Counted from the first letter of the stretch, positions 45,972-57,995 are shown. The stretch is DNA of 63,827 bases from Perkinsus marinus ATCC 50983 (GCF_000006405.1 NW_003200605.1:247518-311344); one strand, 5' to 3'. A program made the numbers and translations. The notes: generated by a model from the sequence alone, not told the origin.

Positions 45972-47053
45972 AGGTTGGATCTTCACGATGGGATTTTGTT
46001 CTCTTTCGTGAACGTGTGACTCTTTGTTGTCTGCCATAGGGATTATAGTCGTCGTCTTGTCATAAAAGTCCGAATCATATCGTGGCCTCATCAGTCTCAG
46101 GGAGATTCAAATTCAATGGAATCGGCCGAGAAATCAGCTTCGTGGACAAGACGTTTAGAGTGAGATTTTCAATCAGGTTTGGTTGCCAGATGATCAGTTC
46201 TTTATTCGCGAATCAGGATGAAAATTCATAGCTCGTCGCAATGATCGCGATGACTGATTGAAAACCAGTGAATCAGAGGTTTATAATCATCTCTTAATCT
46301 TTTCAACTGGGCAAATACTCTGGCTCACCCCACTAATCAGGATCGGCATATAGCCATTGGTGGCATTGGCTTCATGCACGCAACCACTCGCAGGCACGCA
46401 TGCGCAGCGCGCACAATATAGATTCTCTTTCTGTCTGGGCAAGACGGTCTGGTCCAAACGCCATTTGGTAAAATCTGGACTGCTCAAGTAAGCCAGGCTG
46501 GCGGCCTTCAGGTCTGAAGGCTTTCAAAGCAACCTTTTCACATGCTACTGGTACAACACACTGCTGTCAACTCTCACATGCAACAGTACATGACACTGAG
46601 CTCCATAGGCGAGATTTCCTTAGTATCGAGCTTAGGGTCATCGTAACAGCAAGCCCATTATGACACCATCATGGAGGAAGGGTCTCTTTGAAATACTGTT
46701 CTATAGCAATGGTCGTGATCCACGACTCGCGAATGGAGCGCGGTTGTCCGCAGCACCGAAGCATTATGTCCCATCACGTTGTGTTTTCCTAGCGCCGCGC
46801 TGGCAGCGCGACCTCCGGTTTCTGTTGCGCCTGCGTGTCGGCCTTGCTTCCCTCAACCAGCATCCTCCATCTGTAGACTCACAAGACCGGATCCCGGATT
46901 TCGGGACTAGCAAGCTCCGTGAGCTGCCGTCTCGCGACTTCGTCGGTGTGACTCGCACCGTGTGAGGGATGGTTTCGGGAATTCCGGAGTCTGGATAGTC
47001 GAGGCTCCCTGTAGACTTGAGGCTACTCGTAGCTCGATCGTTTTCCTCCGAAC
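45972..47053. other. intergenic and uridine phosphorylase 5' region
   Basis: About 1.1 kb with no supported gene. Open frames at 46660-46965 and 46764-47066 lie on opposite strands in GC-richer DNA just upstream of the next gene and have no domain signal. Short inverted repeats occur near 46495-46530. Confidence 0.4.
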
Positions 47054-47944
47054 ATGACCGATCCAAACTTCAAGCCCATGCACGTGACAGTCACTCCAGA
47101 ACATTGCCTCGGCAATGGCGGCCTCGGTCGCTTCTGGATCCTTCCCGGATCACGCGATCGCGCGCAGCAGATCGCGGAGACTTTCCTCCAGGACTGTGAG
47201 GTGATCGCTTCTCCTCGTGGTCATGATGGTTACATTGGCAAGTACGAGGCCCCTGACGGAACGGTGGTCGACATTGGTATTATCTCTACCGGTATGGGTG
47301 CTCCAAGTGTTGACATCATCGCCACTGAGATGATCAAGCTTGGTGCCAAGGTCCTCGTCAGAGTTGGTACCGCTGGTGCCATGCAGAAGACTCTCGGAAT
47401 CGGTGATATCGTTATCGTTACTGGCGCTGTTCGTGATGAGGGTACATCGAGGCATTACATGCCTCTCGAATTCCCTGCCCTTGGATCGGCTGCTGTTGTC
47501 ACGGCAATGTGTAGCGCTGCCCAACACCAGCTCGAGACGGAAGATGAAGAGCTCAAGGAAGGTGCTCAATGGGTCTACGACGCTGGTCCGGTCCATTCTA
47601 AGGATTCCCTCATGGCGAGGGAGTTCAAGTTCGGCCCCTATGCTGCTGAGCACAAACGCTATATGGAAGTATTGGAGAATCTCGGCTGCCTAGCCTCTGA
47701 GATGGAAGTAGCCATGCTCTTCAGTCTGGCTCAGGTCTATGGTGTCAAGGCTGGCTGCGTCCTTGCTATCATTGGTGGTGGTGACGGCGCGCCTTTCTCC
47801 GATGAAGCTCATCTGAAGAGCGAGGCGGTGACTCGTTCATGCACAATCGTATGTCAGGGCATGGCCCAGCTTAAGAGAAAACTCATGCGTTACGGGAGGA
47901 AGGCATCCCTTCTCGGACGTTCACTTTCTCAGACCATCAGTTAA
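47054..47944 (+). CDS. uridine phosphorylase (nucleoside phosphorylase-I family)
   Basis: An intronless frame of 296 codons starting MTDPNFKPMHVTVTPEHC. The enzyme splits uridine (or a related nucleoside) with phosphate to base and ribose-1-phosphate in pyrimidine salvage. Family blocks in order: FWILPGSRDRAQQIAETFL (phosphate-binding GxxxR), GYIGKYEAPDGTVVDIGIIS-TGMGAPS, KVLVRVGTAGAMQ (the RxGTxGxxQ signature), GDIVIVTGAVRDEGTSRHYM and CLASEMEVAMLFSLAQVYGV (EMExxxL, ribose-binding Glu-Met-Glu). Length is somewhat over bacterial Udp (about 253) because of N- and C-terminal extensions. No organelle signal is obvious. Lack of introns in an intron-rich neighbourhood is compatible with bacterial origin or retroposition, but does not prove it. 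Confidence 0.9.
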   Translation: MTDPNFKPMHVTVTPEHCLGNGGLGRFWILPGSRDRAQQIAETFLQDCEVIASPRGHDGYIGKYEAPDGTVVDIGIISTGMGAPSVDIIATEMIKLGAKVLVRVGTAGAMQKTLGIGDIVIVTGAVRDEGTSRHYMPLEFPALGSAAVVTAMCSAAQHQLETEDEELKEGAQWVYDAGPVHSKDSLMAREFKFGPYAAEHKRYMEVLENLGCLASEMEVAMLFSLAQVYGVKAGCVLAIIGGGDGAPFSDEAHLKSEAVTRSCTIVCQGMAQLKRKLMRYGRKASLLGRSLSQTIS

Positions 47945-48813
47945 GTCTTGACCAAAGATGATAAGGTTATCGTCTTTAAGTGGTATTGAACAATTTTTTT
48001 GATGAGTGCTACTGGCTACACTCGTGGTTGTGTGGTGGGATCCACTCGGTTTACAGTCAGCTGTCGAGTTGGAGGTCAGTGGTGCGTCTGAAAGGCCCAG
48101 TATGAGTTGTCATTCATCCCTCGAATGATTTGATTGCGGCTGATGATCCACGTGATGCCTCTCGGACCTGCCCAGCGACGTTCATCATCATGCCGAAGTT
48201 TCACGTCTGAGAGGGATCCCCGCCAAGGTAGACTTGAGAGTAAACATAAGATAGCTTCCTATGGTGGAGTATAGTCTCCACTGTAAGATGCTGTGGTCAA
48301 CTTCTGTCTGATCCATAATATTCATCCTGAGCTATTACTATTGTCTAATGGCAGATGAGGAACGCCACTAAAAGTTATACGGAACGAATACCTCCTTCAA
48401 CCAACAACAACGTGAAGAGCAAGAGGCTGTCTACATCGCCGACATGATGCGTCGATACACCGGAGAGGATGGTACACTTGATAATGGCGATTAACTGATT
48501 CATCTTGTGATCAAGACGTACCGAAGACTCCCATAGCTCACAGTAGGATTTGACTTGAATTGAGGTTGTACAATCGATGTTTTTCGGACTTGGTTCAATT
48601 CGGGAGGGTTCTGAGAGACCACACTGTGAGGAAGAAAGGCCTCCGAGGAGCAGTAGCCTCAGAGATGCAACCGAATAACAATTTTTTCTTCGACTTTGCT
48701 GTGAGCACAGTTCGATGATGTCGGCGACATACAAGCAGCACATCTCCCGAATCATCCTACGCTGCACATTTCGAAGGCTTATTTCGCTCTTGGAAAGATC
48801 AATTTCTTCAGAC

Positions 48814-49041
48814 GGGGCGGCTATGCCACTTTAACTTATGCATTGATCGAATCGATTTTTTCGAATGGGGCGGCTATGCCACTGCAAGATATACCTCATT
48901 ACAATCAATATGTCCACGCTGGCTGCTATTTCATCCCAAGCCATACCTCAAAACAAGCAATTTCCCTAAATGGGGCGGCTATGCCACTTAAAGTTATGCA
49001 CTGATCGAATCGATTTCTTCGAATGGGGCGGCTATGCCACA
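48814..49041 (+). repeat. 53-bp-period repeat array
   Basis: GGGGCGGCTATGCCAC occurs at 48814, 48867, 48972 and 49025. The steps are 53, 105 and 53 bases, so one middle unit (near 48920) is eroded. Within each pair the spacer is also shared: TTATGCATTGATCGAATCGA against TTATGCACTGATCGAATCGA. It is therefore a tandem repeat, not a CRISPR. Confidence 0.9.
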
Positions 49042-49884
49042 CCACTCTAGGCCATAGTACCATAAATTTCACAGTAGAACGAGCTAAGATGATGAATTCC
49101 CTTGTTACACGCCCGATTCCGCCCGGAGGCAGATGCATTCCTCTTCTCCAATGTGCTCAACTTAGCCATGTATTCAACAGCAATTGGCTACTGGAAGTCG
49201 ACACCGCATTCGGCGCTGGATAGATTGTGATTCCGTTGAGGCCACTATAAGATCCCATGTAGTTTGTGCTCGCGTTGCTTTCTCTCAGCAAGGATAAACA
49301 GTGTGGTTGTTCTCCTAGTACTCTCCGAAAGTCGGCTTTCTATCACATTTCGCAGGTTGCAGAACTCTTTCTTAGATAGTCCTCTTTTTTGCAATCCACA
49401 CTGTGGATACCACTCAGTATTTCCCACAATACACTACTCCAAGCACGCATTAACGCCAACAGTGAACTGCTCAATGAAGATCTGTTCATATCTGCTCTAT
49501 TTAGTTGAGTGTCCGTGCTACTACTGAATATTCGAGCCTCGACAAAATGCCTCGAATTTCGAGGCATTTTGTAACCCATTTTGCACACGTCCCTATTGCG
49601 AGCCCAACTGAGCAACACAATACTCAATAACAGAGACAAGAAGCATGCTGTTCAGGCTCCCACAGTGAAGCCACAACACCTGCACTGGACGATGCCCGGA
49701 CTCGCTATCACCAATGACGACATACTCAATGCTACGCACGGCTGGGTAGTGGTTGCATGTACAGCCCTTCTGACAGTCTAGAGGGAAGGCGGAGGGAGTG
49801 TTCACTGCCGAAGATCCGCTCATCGAGGCGTATGCATGGGAGACGGAAACGTCGTCAATGGCTACACCCTACATGATGGGATAC
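49042..49884. other. intergenic, palindrome only
   Basis: About 840 bases with no supported gene between the repeat array and the 3' end of the minus-strand gene. It contains the palindrome at 49542-49572. Confidence 0.45.
49542..49572. repeat. 31-base perfect palindrome
   Basis: ACAAAATGCCTCGAA (49542-49556) is followed after one T by its exact reverse complement (49558-49572). There are no mismatches. It lies in intergenic DNA. Confidence 0.9.
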
Positions 49885-52307
49885 TCAAGGCGCTTGATAC
49901 AGACTTAAGACCTCGCCGCTTTTAGAGAAGTCCCCTAGAATCTTCATCTTCGACAGATTCCACAATACCGCTGCAATCTCGCACTCAGTTGCATCGGTGA
50001 ATGGAAGAGCTATTGCATCAGTCCGGATAATTATTGTCCAAGTACACCCACCGCTATTCAATGGGTCCTTCATCCAGTTCTCACCAGAGGCGAGTCTCAG
50101 CACGGTCGTCTGCTCACTGCCGTCCCAAGTCAAACTTCCAGCCTGATACGGCAGGTTGTCACCGCCAGAGCCAACGATGGGAGTCTTGCTCACCTGCGTT
50201 TCCCTAACGATCCTCAGACCGCGCTGGTTGTTGCATTCGGCACATTCTAGTGTAACCCTGAGCAGTATACGAGCCAAGTTACTAATCTGCAGCAGATTCA
50301 ACCGCCCACCAGATATTGGCTTTGTTGAGAAAATCAGAAGCGAAGTCTCCATAGGTGCTTCGAACTGTGAAGGATAGATAGCCACCATAGGCCCCTCGTA
50401 GATGCTCAGCTCTGTAGACGGTCGAAGCTGATTCACGGGAGAACTCGAATGTTGTTATGAAGCAACCGCTTCCTTTACTAGATGTAGATAACTATGAACA
50501 TTGTCATGGGTAGATTTCCGACTAGGGAGTTAGCGTGAAAGTAATGCGTGTGCCCACTGCTTACCAGTGACATTGTACTGTGGTGACACGAACTTCCACT
50601 GTACTATATCCGATCCATCGCTGAAGTCAGTGTACATGATGTCATCATAGCCCAGACAGTAACTGTTACACCATTGGGCAAACTATGTACACCGATCTCA
50701 CCGATCGAGACCCCCCAAGGTGTACGGCTGATGCTCGGGAGCCGTTACCTGACCATCACAGCTCGGCGTCATGTCGACGGGGAGAAACCAACCTGATTGC
50801 CATTGTCTTCGATGGTCCATCCTTGACAGCTGTCTGTGAAGCTGGATGCCGCTACGAAACCCTGGCCGTTAGCGAAGACCACCGTTCTGTGAACATGTAA
50901 TCTGGCTAGGTCCGAGGAAAGGGATCACCCTAGATCGCTGGTGTTGGCCGAAACCGGCTCCTTCACAGAGTAATGAATATGTGCCCAGCTCCCTGAAGAC
51001 CGCTTCAGAAGGGAACTAACTAGACCACCATTTTTCACCTTCAAAATCCTCTGCATAATCGACTGGCGGCACGTAGACTATCCGGGCGTAAGCATCAGTT
51101 ACCTATTCCAGCATCGAATGATCATAACAATCCTATGTATGCTATTCATGCTTCGTAGGAGAGTACAGTCGGAGAGGAGCGCACTCACGAGACTGCAATC
51201 GGCCCTGTTCACGCTTGATCGTTCGAGAATGATGGGCAGTGGGACAACGCATTTATTGAGAACCGGATACGAAGCATACAATAAGTCAACAGTATAACAA
51301 GAAGCTCACGGCTAAGCATGGAATTGACCGATGGAAGATGTCCGAGAAGCACACTCTTACCTTGAACGGCAGCATGTATTCCTCCAGCACTACTGGGGCT
51401 GTATAAGGTGCTGCATTAAAGGATCGGTACGACTGTGAAGTCTCGTACAGGTCTCCTCGCTCAGGAAGGCTCTCGATGTAGTACTCAAGGGAAGCGCTGG
51501 CGTCTTCATGACCTGCACTTGGTTTGTACGACTGCTCACAGAAACGCTGAGCCGACCTGGCAAGGTGAAAACAGTCGGTGTCTGAGGCAGAACTGTGATA
51601 GTGAGATGCCGCGCTATAGGGTTGGTCTTATAGGACTACTGAAGAGGAGTCGATGCTGGCCTGGCGAGGTGTGGCAACACTACTGGTGGATAGATATTGT
51701 CAAGGTCGCTCAAGACGGGATCGCTCGATAACAGGAACAGCAACAGGGGAATATATTGGAATCGATGTGAATTGCTTCGAAACATTGCGTGTTCGAGTGA
51801 AATCCTGATGATGGAAAACGCCAAGTCGAACCGCTGATGGTGAGAGCTCTCTCAGTGCTCGAGAGATAGCTGTACAACGGAACTGCGAATTGGAATGGGA
51901 CGCAGTTGCATGCTGATCGAGAGCAGGGATGGCGAAGTCAAGAACATGTAAGTGTACAATACCAAACGCCCTAAGCCTGTACAATGGTGTCGTTGGTTAT
52001 GACCACTGCCTAATACCAGACGTCTAATAAGCCAACTCTCAATCCTAGTTAACATCAATCGTAATGTGGCGAAGTCGCGAGTAGGAATTTCTGCCTACTG
52101 TTATCAAGCACGCTATGATCTAAGGACATCCCACTGAGCAACTTCACAACTCCGGTAATACCTCCATATTGATGAACCCAACATACACGAGCAAAAGGGA
52201 ATAGCAGCAGAGGCTCCTTTCCTGTCCACCTCAAGCTGACACTGGAGCGTAAAGTTGGGTAAATGGAGCTCTGCAATGACCAGCATAACCACAACCATGT
52301 GGACCAT
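49885..52307 (-). CDS. probable secreted/surface protein with Ig- or cadherin-like repeats
   Basis: A minus-strand multi-exon gene beginning 12 bases after the RPA14-like stop. ATG 52307 gives MVHMVVVMLVIAELHLPNFT, a plausible signal peptide. Exons I can read include YIESLPERGDLYETSQSYRS, AAPYTAPVVLEEYMLPFK, then after an intron VTDAYARIVYVPPVDYAEDF, SVKEPVSANTSDLG, LGYDDIMYTDFSDGSDIVQW and a 180-codon last exon (50436-49885) with LSIYEGPMVAIYPSQFEAPM, LLRVTLECAECNNQRG and WTIIIRTDAIALPFTDATEC. The GDLYETS...RIVYVPPVDY spacing is like bacterial-type cadherin/Ig-fold repeats (GTLYQ...VxYVPxxDY). Exon order is sure only in parts. Function is probably adhesion or surface coat, by analogy. Confidence 0.4.
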
Positions 52308-52318
52308 CGAAGATAATA

Positions 52319-52904
52319 CTACCTGAATTGGAGTTCGATGGCTTGGTCGAGGAGTGGTAGACTGATGTCGTGGCCGATCTCCCACGGTGGCTGCTCAACC
52401 GACAGACTCCCATCAGGATTCACAGTACCAACAGCATGGACAACGATACTGAGCAAGCACCATTTCCAAAACTATCCTACTCGAAGCTTTGCTACTCTGT
52501 TCCCCCTCGAGAGGCCGAAGCCGCCAGACCTTGCACACAGAGGAAACCCTGCTCAGGACGGCAGGTTATCTCCCCGGTGTCTGATGCCATCACACTGAAC
52601 ATACCATTCTGGGGGTTCGGCTGGCTGGCCAGCTGAAGAAGATCGGTTACATTAACACTCAACGTCGAAATACAGGCACGAGTGAATCGCTAGAACCCGT
52701 GACTATGCGTAACCGGTTTCCCTACACTTCCGAAAAATGTATCACAAGGTTAACGAGAAGCACAAAACCCTTCATACGAGCTGCGTTATTCGGTTGGAAA
52801 CGTATTACCTTCCCTATCAGCCTCACACGCTGTCCCACCATCCTCTGTATGTACCTCTGATTGACCAATGGACCCATTGTAGTGTCCGCGGGCCCGCCTG
52901 ACAT
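52319..52904 (-). CDS. RPA3: replication protein A 14-kDa subunit-like (RPA3)
   Basis: Four exons on the minus strand: 52904-about 52812 (MSGGPADTTMGPLVNQRYIQ, RMVGQRVRLIGK), then NRLRIVTGSSDSLVP, then after a 41-base intron LASQPNPQNGMFSVMASDTG, EITCRPEQGFLCVQGLAAS, and a last exon with IVVHAVGTVNPDGSLSVEQP and GHDISLPLLDQAIELQFR stopping at 52319. RPA14 is the small OB-fold subunit of the RPA heterotrimer that coats single-stranded DNA. The order YIxxMVGxxVRLIGK, an OB barrel, then VxxVGxVNxDxSLxVE and FGDxxDLxLYDxAVxL is the RPA3 layout. The central barrel is divergent. Introns are about 40-90 bases. Confidence 0.6.
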
Positions 52905-53051
52905 CTGGTGATCGATAAGCTCAATTAAATATCTTCACAGCAATTCACCACCAGACGTCCATTGAACCACTGAGAAACTCAAAGAGGATATTACAATTAC
53001 GACTGAAGCCTGTCATGCAGTCATGTTCTCTTGCTTGGGGGGTACACTGGG

Positions 53052-53296
53052 GGGGAGCGAGGAGGGCCATCAGCCTCGTCAGACCTCGACACTCGAATCG
53101 GAGTCCCCACCAGTGCAGTGCGTGCGTGCAGACTTATCTTCAGCGCTCGCCCTCACGATCTCGAAATCGTATGACGCTCACAACTTCGTGTGATCGAGCA
53201 TACAATCGATTCGAGATCCGGTGAGGATGATGAATCTCCATTCAATCACAACGTTGGGGAGCGAGGAGGGCCATCAGCCTCGTCAGACCTCGACAC
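53052..53296 (+). repeat. exact 41-bp direct repeat pair
   Basis: Copies at 53052-53092 and 53256-53296 are identical over 41 bases, 204 bases apart. They begin GGGGAGCGAGGAGGGCCATC and end AGACCTCGACAC. The sequence between contains a degenerate tRNA-like TTCGAGATCC motif. No gene is seen. Confidence 0.9.
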
Positions 53297-54552
53297 CTTC
53301 AGAATCGCCGGAAAGGCTAGTATGGTTGGAAATTTTCTAGTCTCCACTGGCATGGTTCGAATCTTATCCCAAATCCCTTCACCTCATGCTCGTATACTCC
53401 TACCGTGTCTCTACATATTTTCAATAACCGTTATATCTGACTAAAAACAACAGGTCCAGGGAACGAACTCGGGATCTAGAGCCAACCTCATACATATTGC
53501 AGAGATCTAATGCTCCCTTTCTCCGACTACAATATTCTACGCAGCCGAAAGAATTCCTCCGGAGTTGAAGTGTCACCATCCTGAGCTCACTCCTTGAACT
53601 TACCCATTTCTCTCAAAGTCGCCGACAAGTGGACACTAACTTCTCCATCGTTTCCCTCCGCTTTCCCCGCTTGCGAAATCAACTACCATATTCACTTCTG
53701 TTCAACATTTGCTATACAACCGTACTCAAGCGGTAGGGTATAGAGATGTCACCGAGGCCGACGCTGACAGTCTGTATGAAGTCATTCCTTGCCCTCCTGC
53801 TACTCCATTCTCAACAGGGGCACTCACCCAGCTAATAGATAGTGAAGCAGTAGTCCCTCCCGCGTCCGAGAAGAATAGAGTGCCCGTGGTACTCCCTATG
53901 CCCACCATTGCCTCTAGCACGAATAGTCAAGATCGATCACGCAGAGCTCTCGTGTATAGCCCAGGGAGGGTGATGAACGATAATAGCTGCCGGCGATGAT
54001 AACAACAGTGACAGGCGTACGTTGAAAAGCATTGAAAGCAGCGATTCGAACGCGACGGGAATCAACGTGAGGTAACGCGGTGTCACTGACGCCTAATGAA
54101 GCCATGCGGTGCCTCTTGATCATTGGAAGACGAAGGCCTCGAAAGAGAGACATCACGCATCAAACCCTGCTTTCTTGCCCTCTGTGGCTACCCGGGAGAG
54201 GGAAGTAAATCGCGCACAATCGTGAATCATGTACCTGCGCATCTTCGATTGGCCTGCGCCCGATGTCGTTGCGTATCTATCGGTTTCGGATCTAACGGTT
54301 TCGGATTGGAATCACCAGATTCACAAACTGATAGCTTAGTCCGACCTAAAATATAGGATATTACTGATAGTCCCTCCGGTTAAGTCTATTTATATTCATT
54401 TTTCGGCGCCTCCGTTTGGCAGCAATCGGAGACAAAAACACCTGCAAAGGTAAACCCCCCCCCCAGTCTCTCGGTCTGTCGTTGCTGATCGGCTATCTGC
54501 TAATCTCTAATCACCGTATCGTCTCGTCTTGCCGCGCTGAGCAGTGGAAAGT
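53297..54552. other. intergenic, one unsupported frame
   Basis: A 97-codon frame at 53709-53999 lacks homology cues. A tRNA-like unit is at 53453-53530. A run of nine C lies at about 54456. The region upstream of 54553 probably holds the next gene's promoter. Confidence 0.4.
53453..53530 (-). repeat. tRNA-like element 10
   Basis: On the minus strand CGGAGAAAGGGAGCATTAG (A-box-like) is followed by GATCCCGAGTTCGTTCCCTG, a B-box with one change. The acceptor is not paired. Confidence 0.4.
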
Positions 54553-57500
54553 ATGGCTATAACTGGACCTAGTCCTAAAGGTAAGGCTGAGGCTGAATCT
54601 AAGTCATCGATTTCGTATTGCTTCGATTAACGTGATGATCCTCTATCCGTCGACAAAAGCAGGTCGTCTCCTCCTCTGTCTCCATCCTCTCACCAACGCT
54701 GTTCACAGCTCGAATTCCCTGCGTTGCACAATTGTTCTCGAGTGATTTTTTCCGACAGCATAAGTCCTCCCCTCTTCTTTGGCTGCGGCACTGCTCAATA
54801 GTTATAGTGACCTATTTGTTCTCCAGTACATCGTATATGTCTTCAACACTATACGTAACGCCACATATCGCTGATAGCACTCTATAGCTCTGTGCTCCCG
54901 ATGTGTTGTCATACGACGCCAAATCCTTAGTTTACTTCTGTATTCTGCCGCTTGACAAGGCGATCCTATGTTCTCTCTGTTCTTTTCGTGGGGAGGGCAG
55001 CTGTTGAGCCTTCTCGCAATGACAGAAGTCGGCTCTTCCGTGTTTAAGGGCGATAGCTCACTAGGCCCGTAATGCTCAACAACAGATCCATCCCTCTCTC
55101 TATTAGATTGGACTGACTCTAGATGGGAGTTCGAACTGAGAGTGCTGGGAGAACCGCGCGAGCCCGGCCTTGTCATCGGAAGCCCAGTTACCTCCGACCA
55201 GCAGAGACAGAAGGCGAGTTTGCCATACCACGACAAGGGCATTCATGACTTCTGTCTCCGGTTGAAGGCTACGTTACGGATTGCTCCCCAAAAGCATTGG
55301 AGTCTCCCTCCAGGGAGAGAGTCGCGGTTGGCACGTTTCATAACGGCTTACTCGAGCTAGGCGCCGTGAGGATCCCGTCGAATACTTCTCTCTCATAAGA
55401 TGGTTTCTCTGGGTTAACCCGATGCTAATCCTTCCTATCATCCTCGCCATTGTCCTCCGTGCCAGTCTGCCAGCTCGAGCTCAGCCATTGATCGTCAAAA
55501 AATTGGACAATAATGTGAGGCTCCTAGCAGGATTGCTCGACCGAGTCACCCACACTCACGCGTTTATTGTATTGGGAAAGCATCTACAATTCCCTAGAGC
55601 GATGGAGTCCGTGTCAGGTCGTGGATAATAGCACTGTTGCCACGCTAGGGTACAGCTCGATAGTGGTAGGCTGAGCGAGAGCAGTTTCTTCTGGCACCAT
55701 ATGCTCATACGATCAGATGGCGTCCCCTCATCTGCTAGTTCAAGCTAAAGATATTCCTCCTGCTGTTATTGGACTTCAAGTGAGCTCCTACCTTTCATTT
55801 AGGCTCGCAAATTACATCTAGCTGTTCACCGCATACTTTTTCACACGTGTTAGCATATTCTTAGCTTTGCTCTGTATGTCTGTCGGTGGACGGGCGAGCG
55901 GTTCCTCGGACTGGCCTCATCTGGTTGGAACCTCCAACTTGGAGGTAACTCAGAAAGTGTCAATGTTATTGTCGTTAAGACGAGCGCTCAATGGATGCGC
56001 GTATCAAACGCGTGTCAGAGATTGAAAACTACTAGCTGGAATCACTTCCAGCTATCTCTATAGCGATAGTCATATATGAAGCTCTCGATGCCAGTTACGC
56101 ATGCATGGTCATTAGCGTTTGCGAAGCTCGCTTGCTTTCCTCGTGGAAGCATAGTTGGGTGTGAGATGTCTCCTAGGTTGATCGGACGACCGTCTACTCC
56201 CAAGACTCGCGTTTCTGGATCCAGTTCGATGTCGATCCTGATAGCGAGGAGTTCCTCGTCCTCCGCGCTGCCGTGTGCCCTCTCCGTAGGGAGTTGGTGT
56301 ATGGCGTGTCAAAGCTCGTGTAAGTCCCTCCTACCTATCTGGAGCGGATTCAGATCCTATCTGATTGGCTAGGAAATCAGCATTCAATTACTGTCAGATT
56401 CACCAAGACCAAAGGAAGAGTTGTATATAATGCACAGTAGGAGAGTAGAGGAAGTTGAGATTCCGCATCAGATTCGTTCAGAGCATTTCCTGCCTTCCCA
56501 TATGGGGATCCGGGTGTGGCTCAACGACGGAGTCGGGCGGTTGGCAAGTTCCTGTTCCGCACAAGAGCGGATCGAAAATCTATTAAGGGCTCGATCAGGA
56601 GCCTCTACACGTTAATGGGTGGTTTGCCTTGGCATGCTGCTACCTTCAGCATGATCGAATCCACGGCGAATGATCACTTTGTTCATGTTATGTGTACTCG
56701 TTTACGAGGATACACCCCGAGTATTCCCTATAGGAGAAGCATTGGCATTCCAGCTGATGCGATGGAGGCGGCTGGGAAGCCTGAAAACTCTGTGGAGCCG
56801 CTTCTGGGTTGGATTGATAAATTTAAATTGGTGGATCCTTTGCTGAGTGTTGGAGCCGAAAGTTATCCATTGAGAAATTACTTGATGATGGGGGTAAGCT
56901 CGTGGAGTTAGGTCGTTGTGGTATAGAAATGAGCAAAATCCTGTGGTAACGGCACTGTGACTACCTCGGAAGCAACGCTTCACGGCAACATGCGTATGAG
57001 GGTCTTGTTTGGAGCACTTCACGTTCGTTGTTCAGGAGGGGCTTTGAGTGTTAGTTGGAGTGTGTACCTGTTTCAGGAGGAGAGCTTGTCGCCGGAGGAT
57101 GAGAGTGCTTGGGAGAATGGGACTCGTGTTGACTCTAAATGGCTGGGAGAATATAACTTTACTTACGGCAACAGACCGTCAGTCGACGGGCTCAAGGTGA
57201 TAGCTCTATGCGACGCCATATGCCGCTATTTCTTGCTTCAATACAGATCCGGGGAGGTGTAGTTACTGATGGCCCTTTCAAACTCCGTTTCCGTGTGAGG
57301 ACCATATACGGTCTCACCGACAAAGGGGAAGGTGTGTTGGAGCTTCATTCAGCAAGCTGCCCATCGTTGTAAGATGTGTTACTCGTCGTCACACTGAGAA
57401 AAACTCTCCTTTGCAGCGATGCTCCTAGCCCACTGAAGCCATTGATGAGGAGATATGATTACAGGTTAGGAACGTTCTGGCAAAGATGGCGCTATACGGA

Positions 57501-57995
57501 ATCGATCTTAGGCTCTTCCCGACGGTTTTCGATGACGATAAACTCTTCTCATGGACCAACTCAAGTCTCCAACACGGTGTAAGGATTCTTGCCCACCCCG
57601 AAAATGATCTTGCTCTCGATCGTGCTATAAGAATGGTGTATAAAGTGTTGCCGAAACCGATAGACGCGAAACGCAAGGCTGATGCGACGCAGTACTTTGT
57701 CGATGCTCTTTGCCAACACTTGTTGAAGGAGGAGGATCTGTTCATGGACGAAACCCCGCCGGACATCAGGTCGGATATCGAGATTGACACTGCCGCGGAA
57801 GGGGATTCAGATGGGGTCGTTGAGGATCCACCCGACAGTGAGGACGACTTCATCAAAGGCATATGGTCCACTTCGGAAAAGCGAGGACTGGCCTCGAGTT
57901 TAATACCAGAAACACCTCGTTCCATTGTTGCTAGAGGCCGCAAGAAGCTAAGGAAGTTTTTCGAGAATCTCGTCTCGCGGAGGCCTCGGCGCTGA
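54553..57995 (+). CDS. large unknown multi-exon protein
   Basis: A chain of open segments with good internal splice sites. ATG 54553 gives MAITGPSPKG, then a GTAAGG donor. Later segments include LLDWTDSRWEFELRVLGEPR (55110-55357), ARAQPLIVKKLDNNVRLLAG (55450-55620), MASPHLLVQAKDIPPAVIGL (55718-55781), VDRTTVYSQDSRFWIQFDVD (56173-56322), EVEIPHQIRSEHFLPSHMGI (56450-56550) and HAATFSMIESTANDHFVHVM (56635-56895). Then come VSWSVYLFQEESLSPEDESA (57040-57262) and a final exon 57486-57995 with MALYGIDLRLFPTVFDDDKL, QYFVDALCQHLLKEEDLFMD, an acidic stretch and a basic end (RGRKKLRKFFENLVSRRPRR). No family is recognised. It could be one protein of about 700-800 residues or two genes, and exon borders are approximate. 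Confidence 0.45.

Noticed and set aside
48814-49041. Possible CRISPR array
   Set aside because: The spacers are themselves repeated and only four units exist. The genome is eukaryotic and no cas genes are present.
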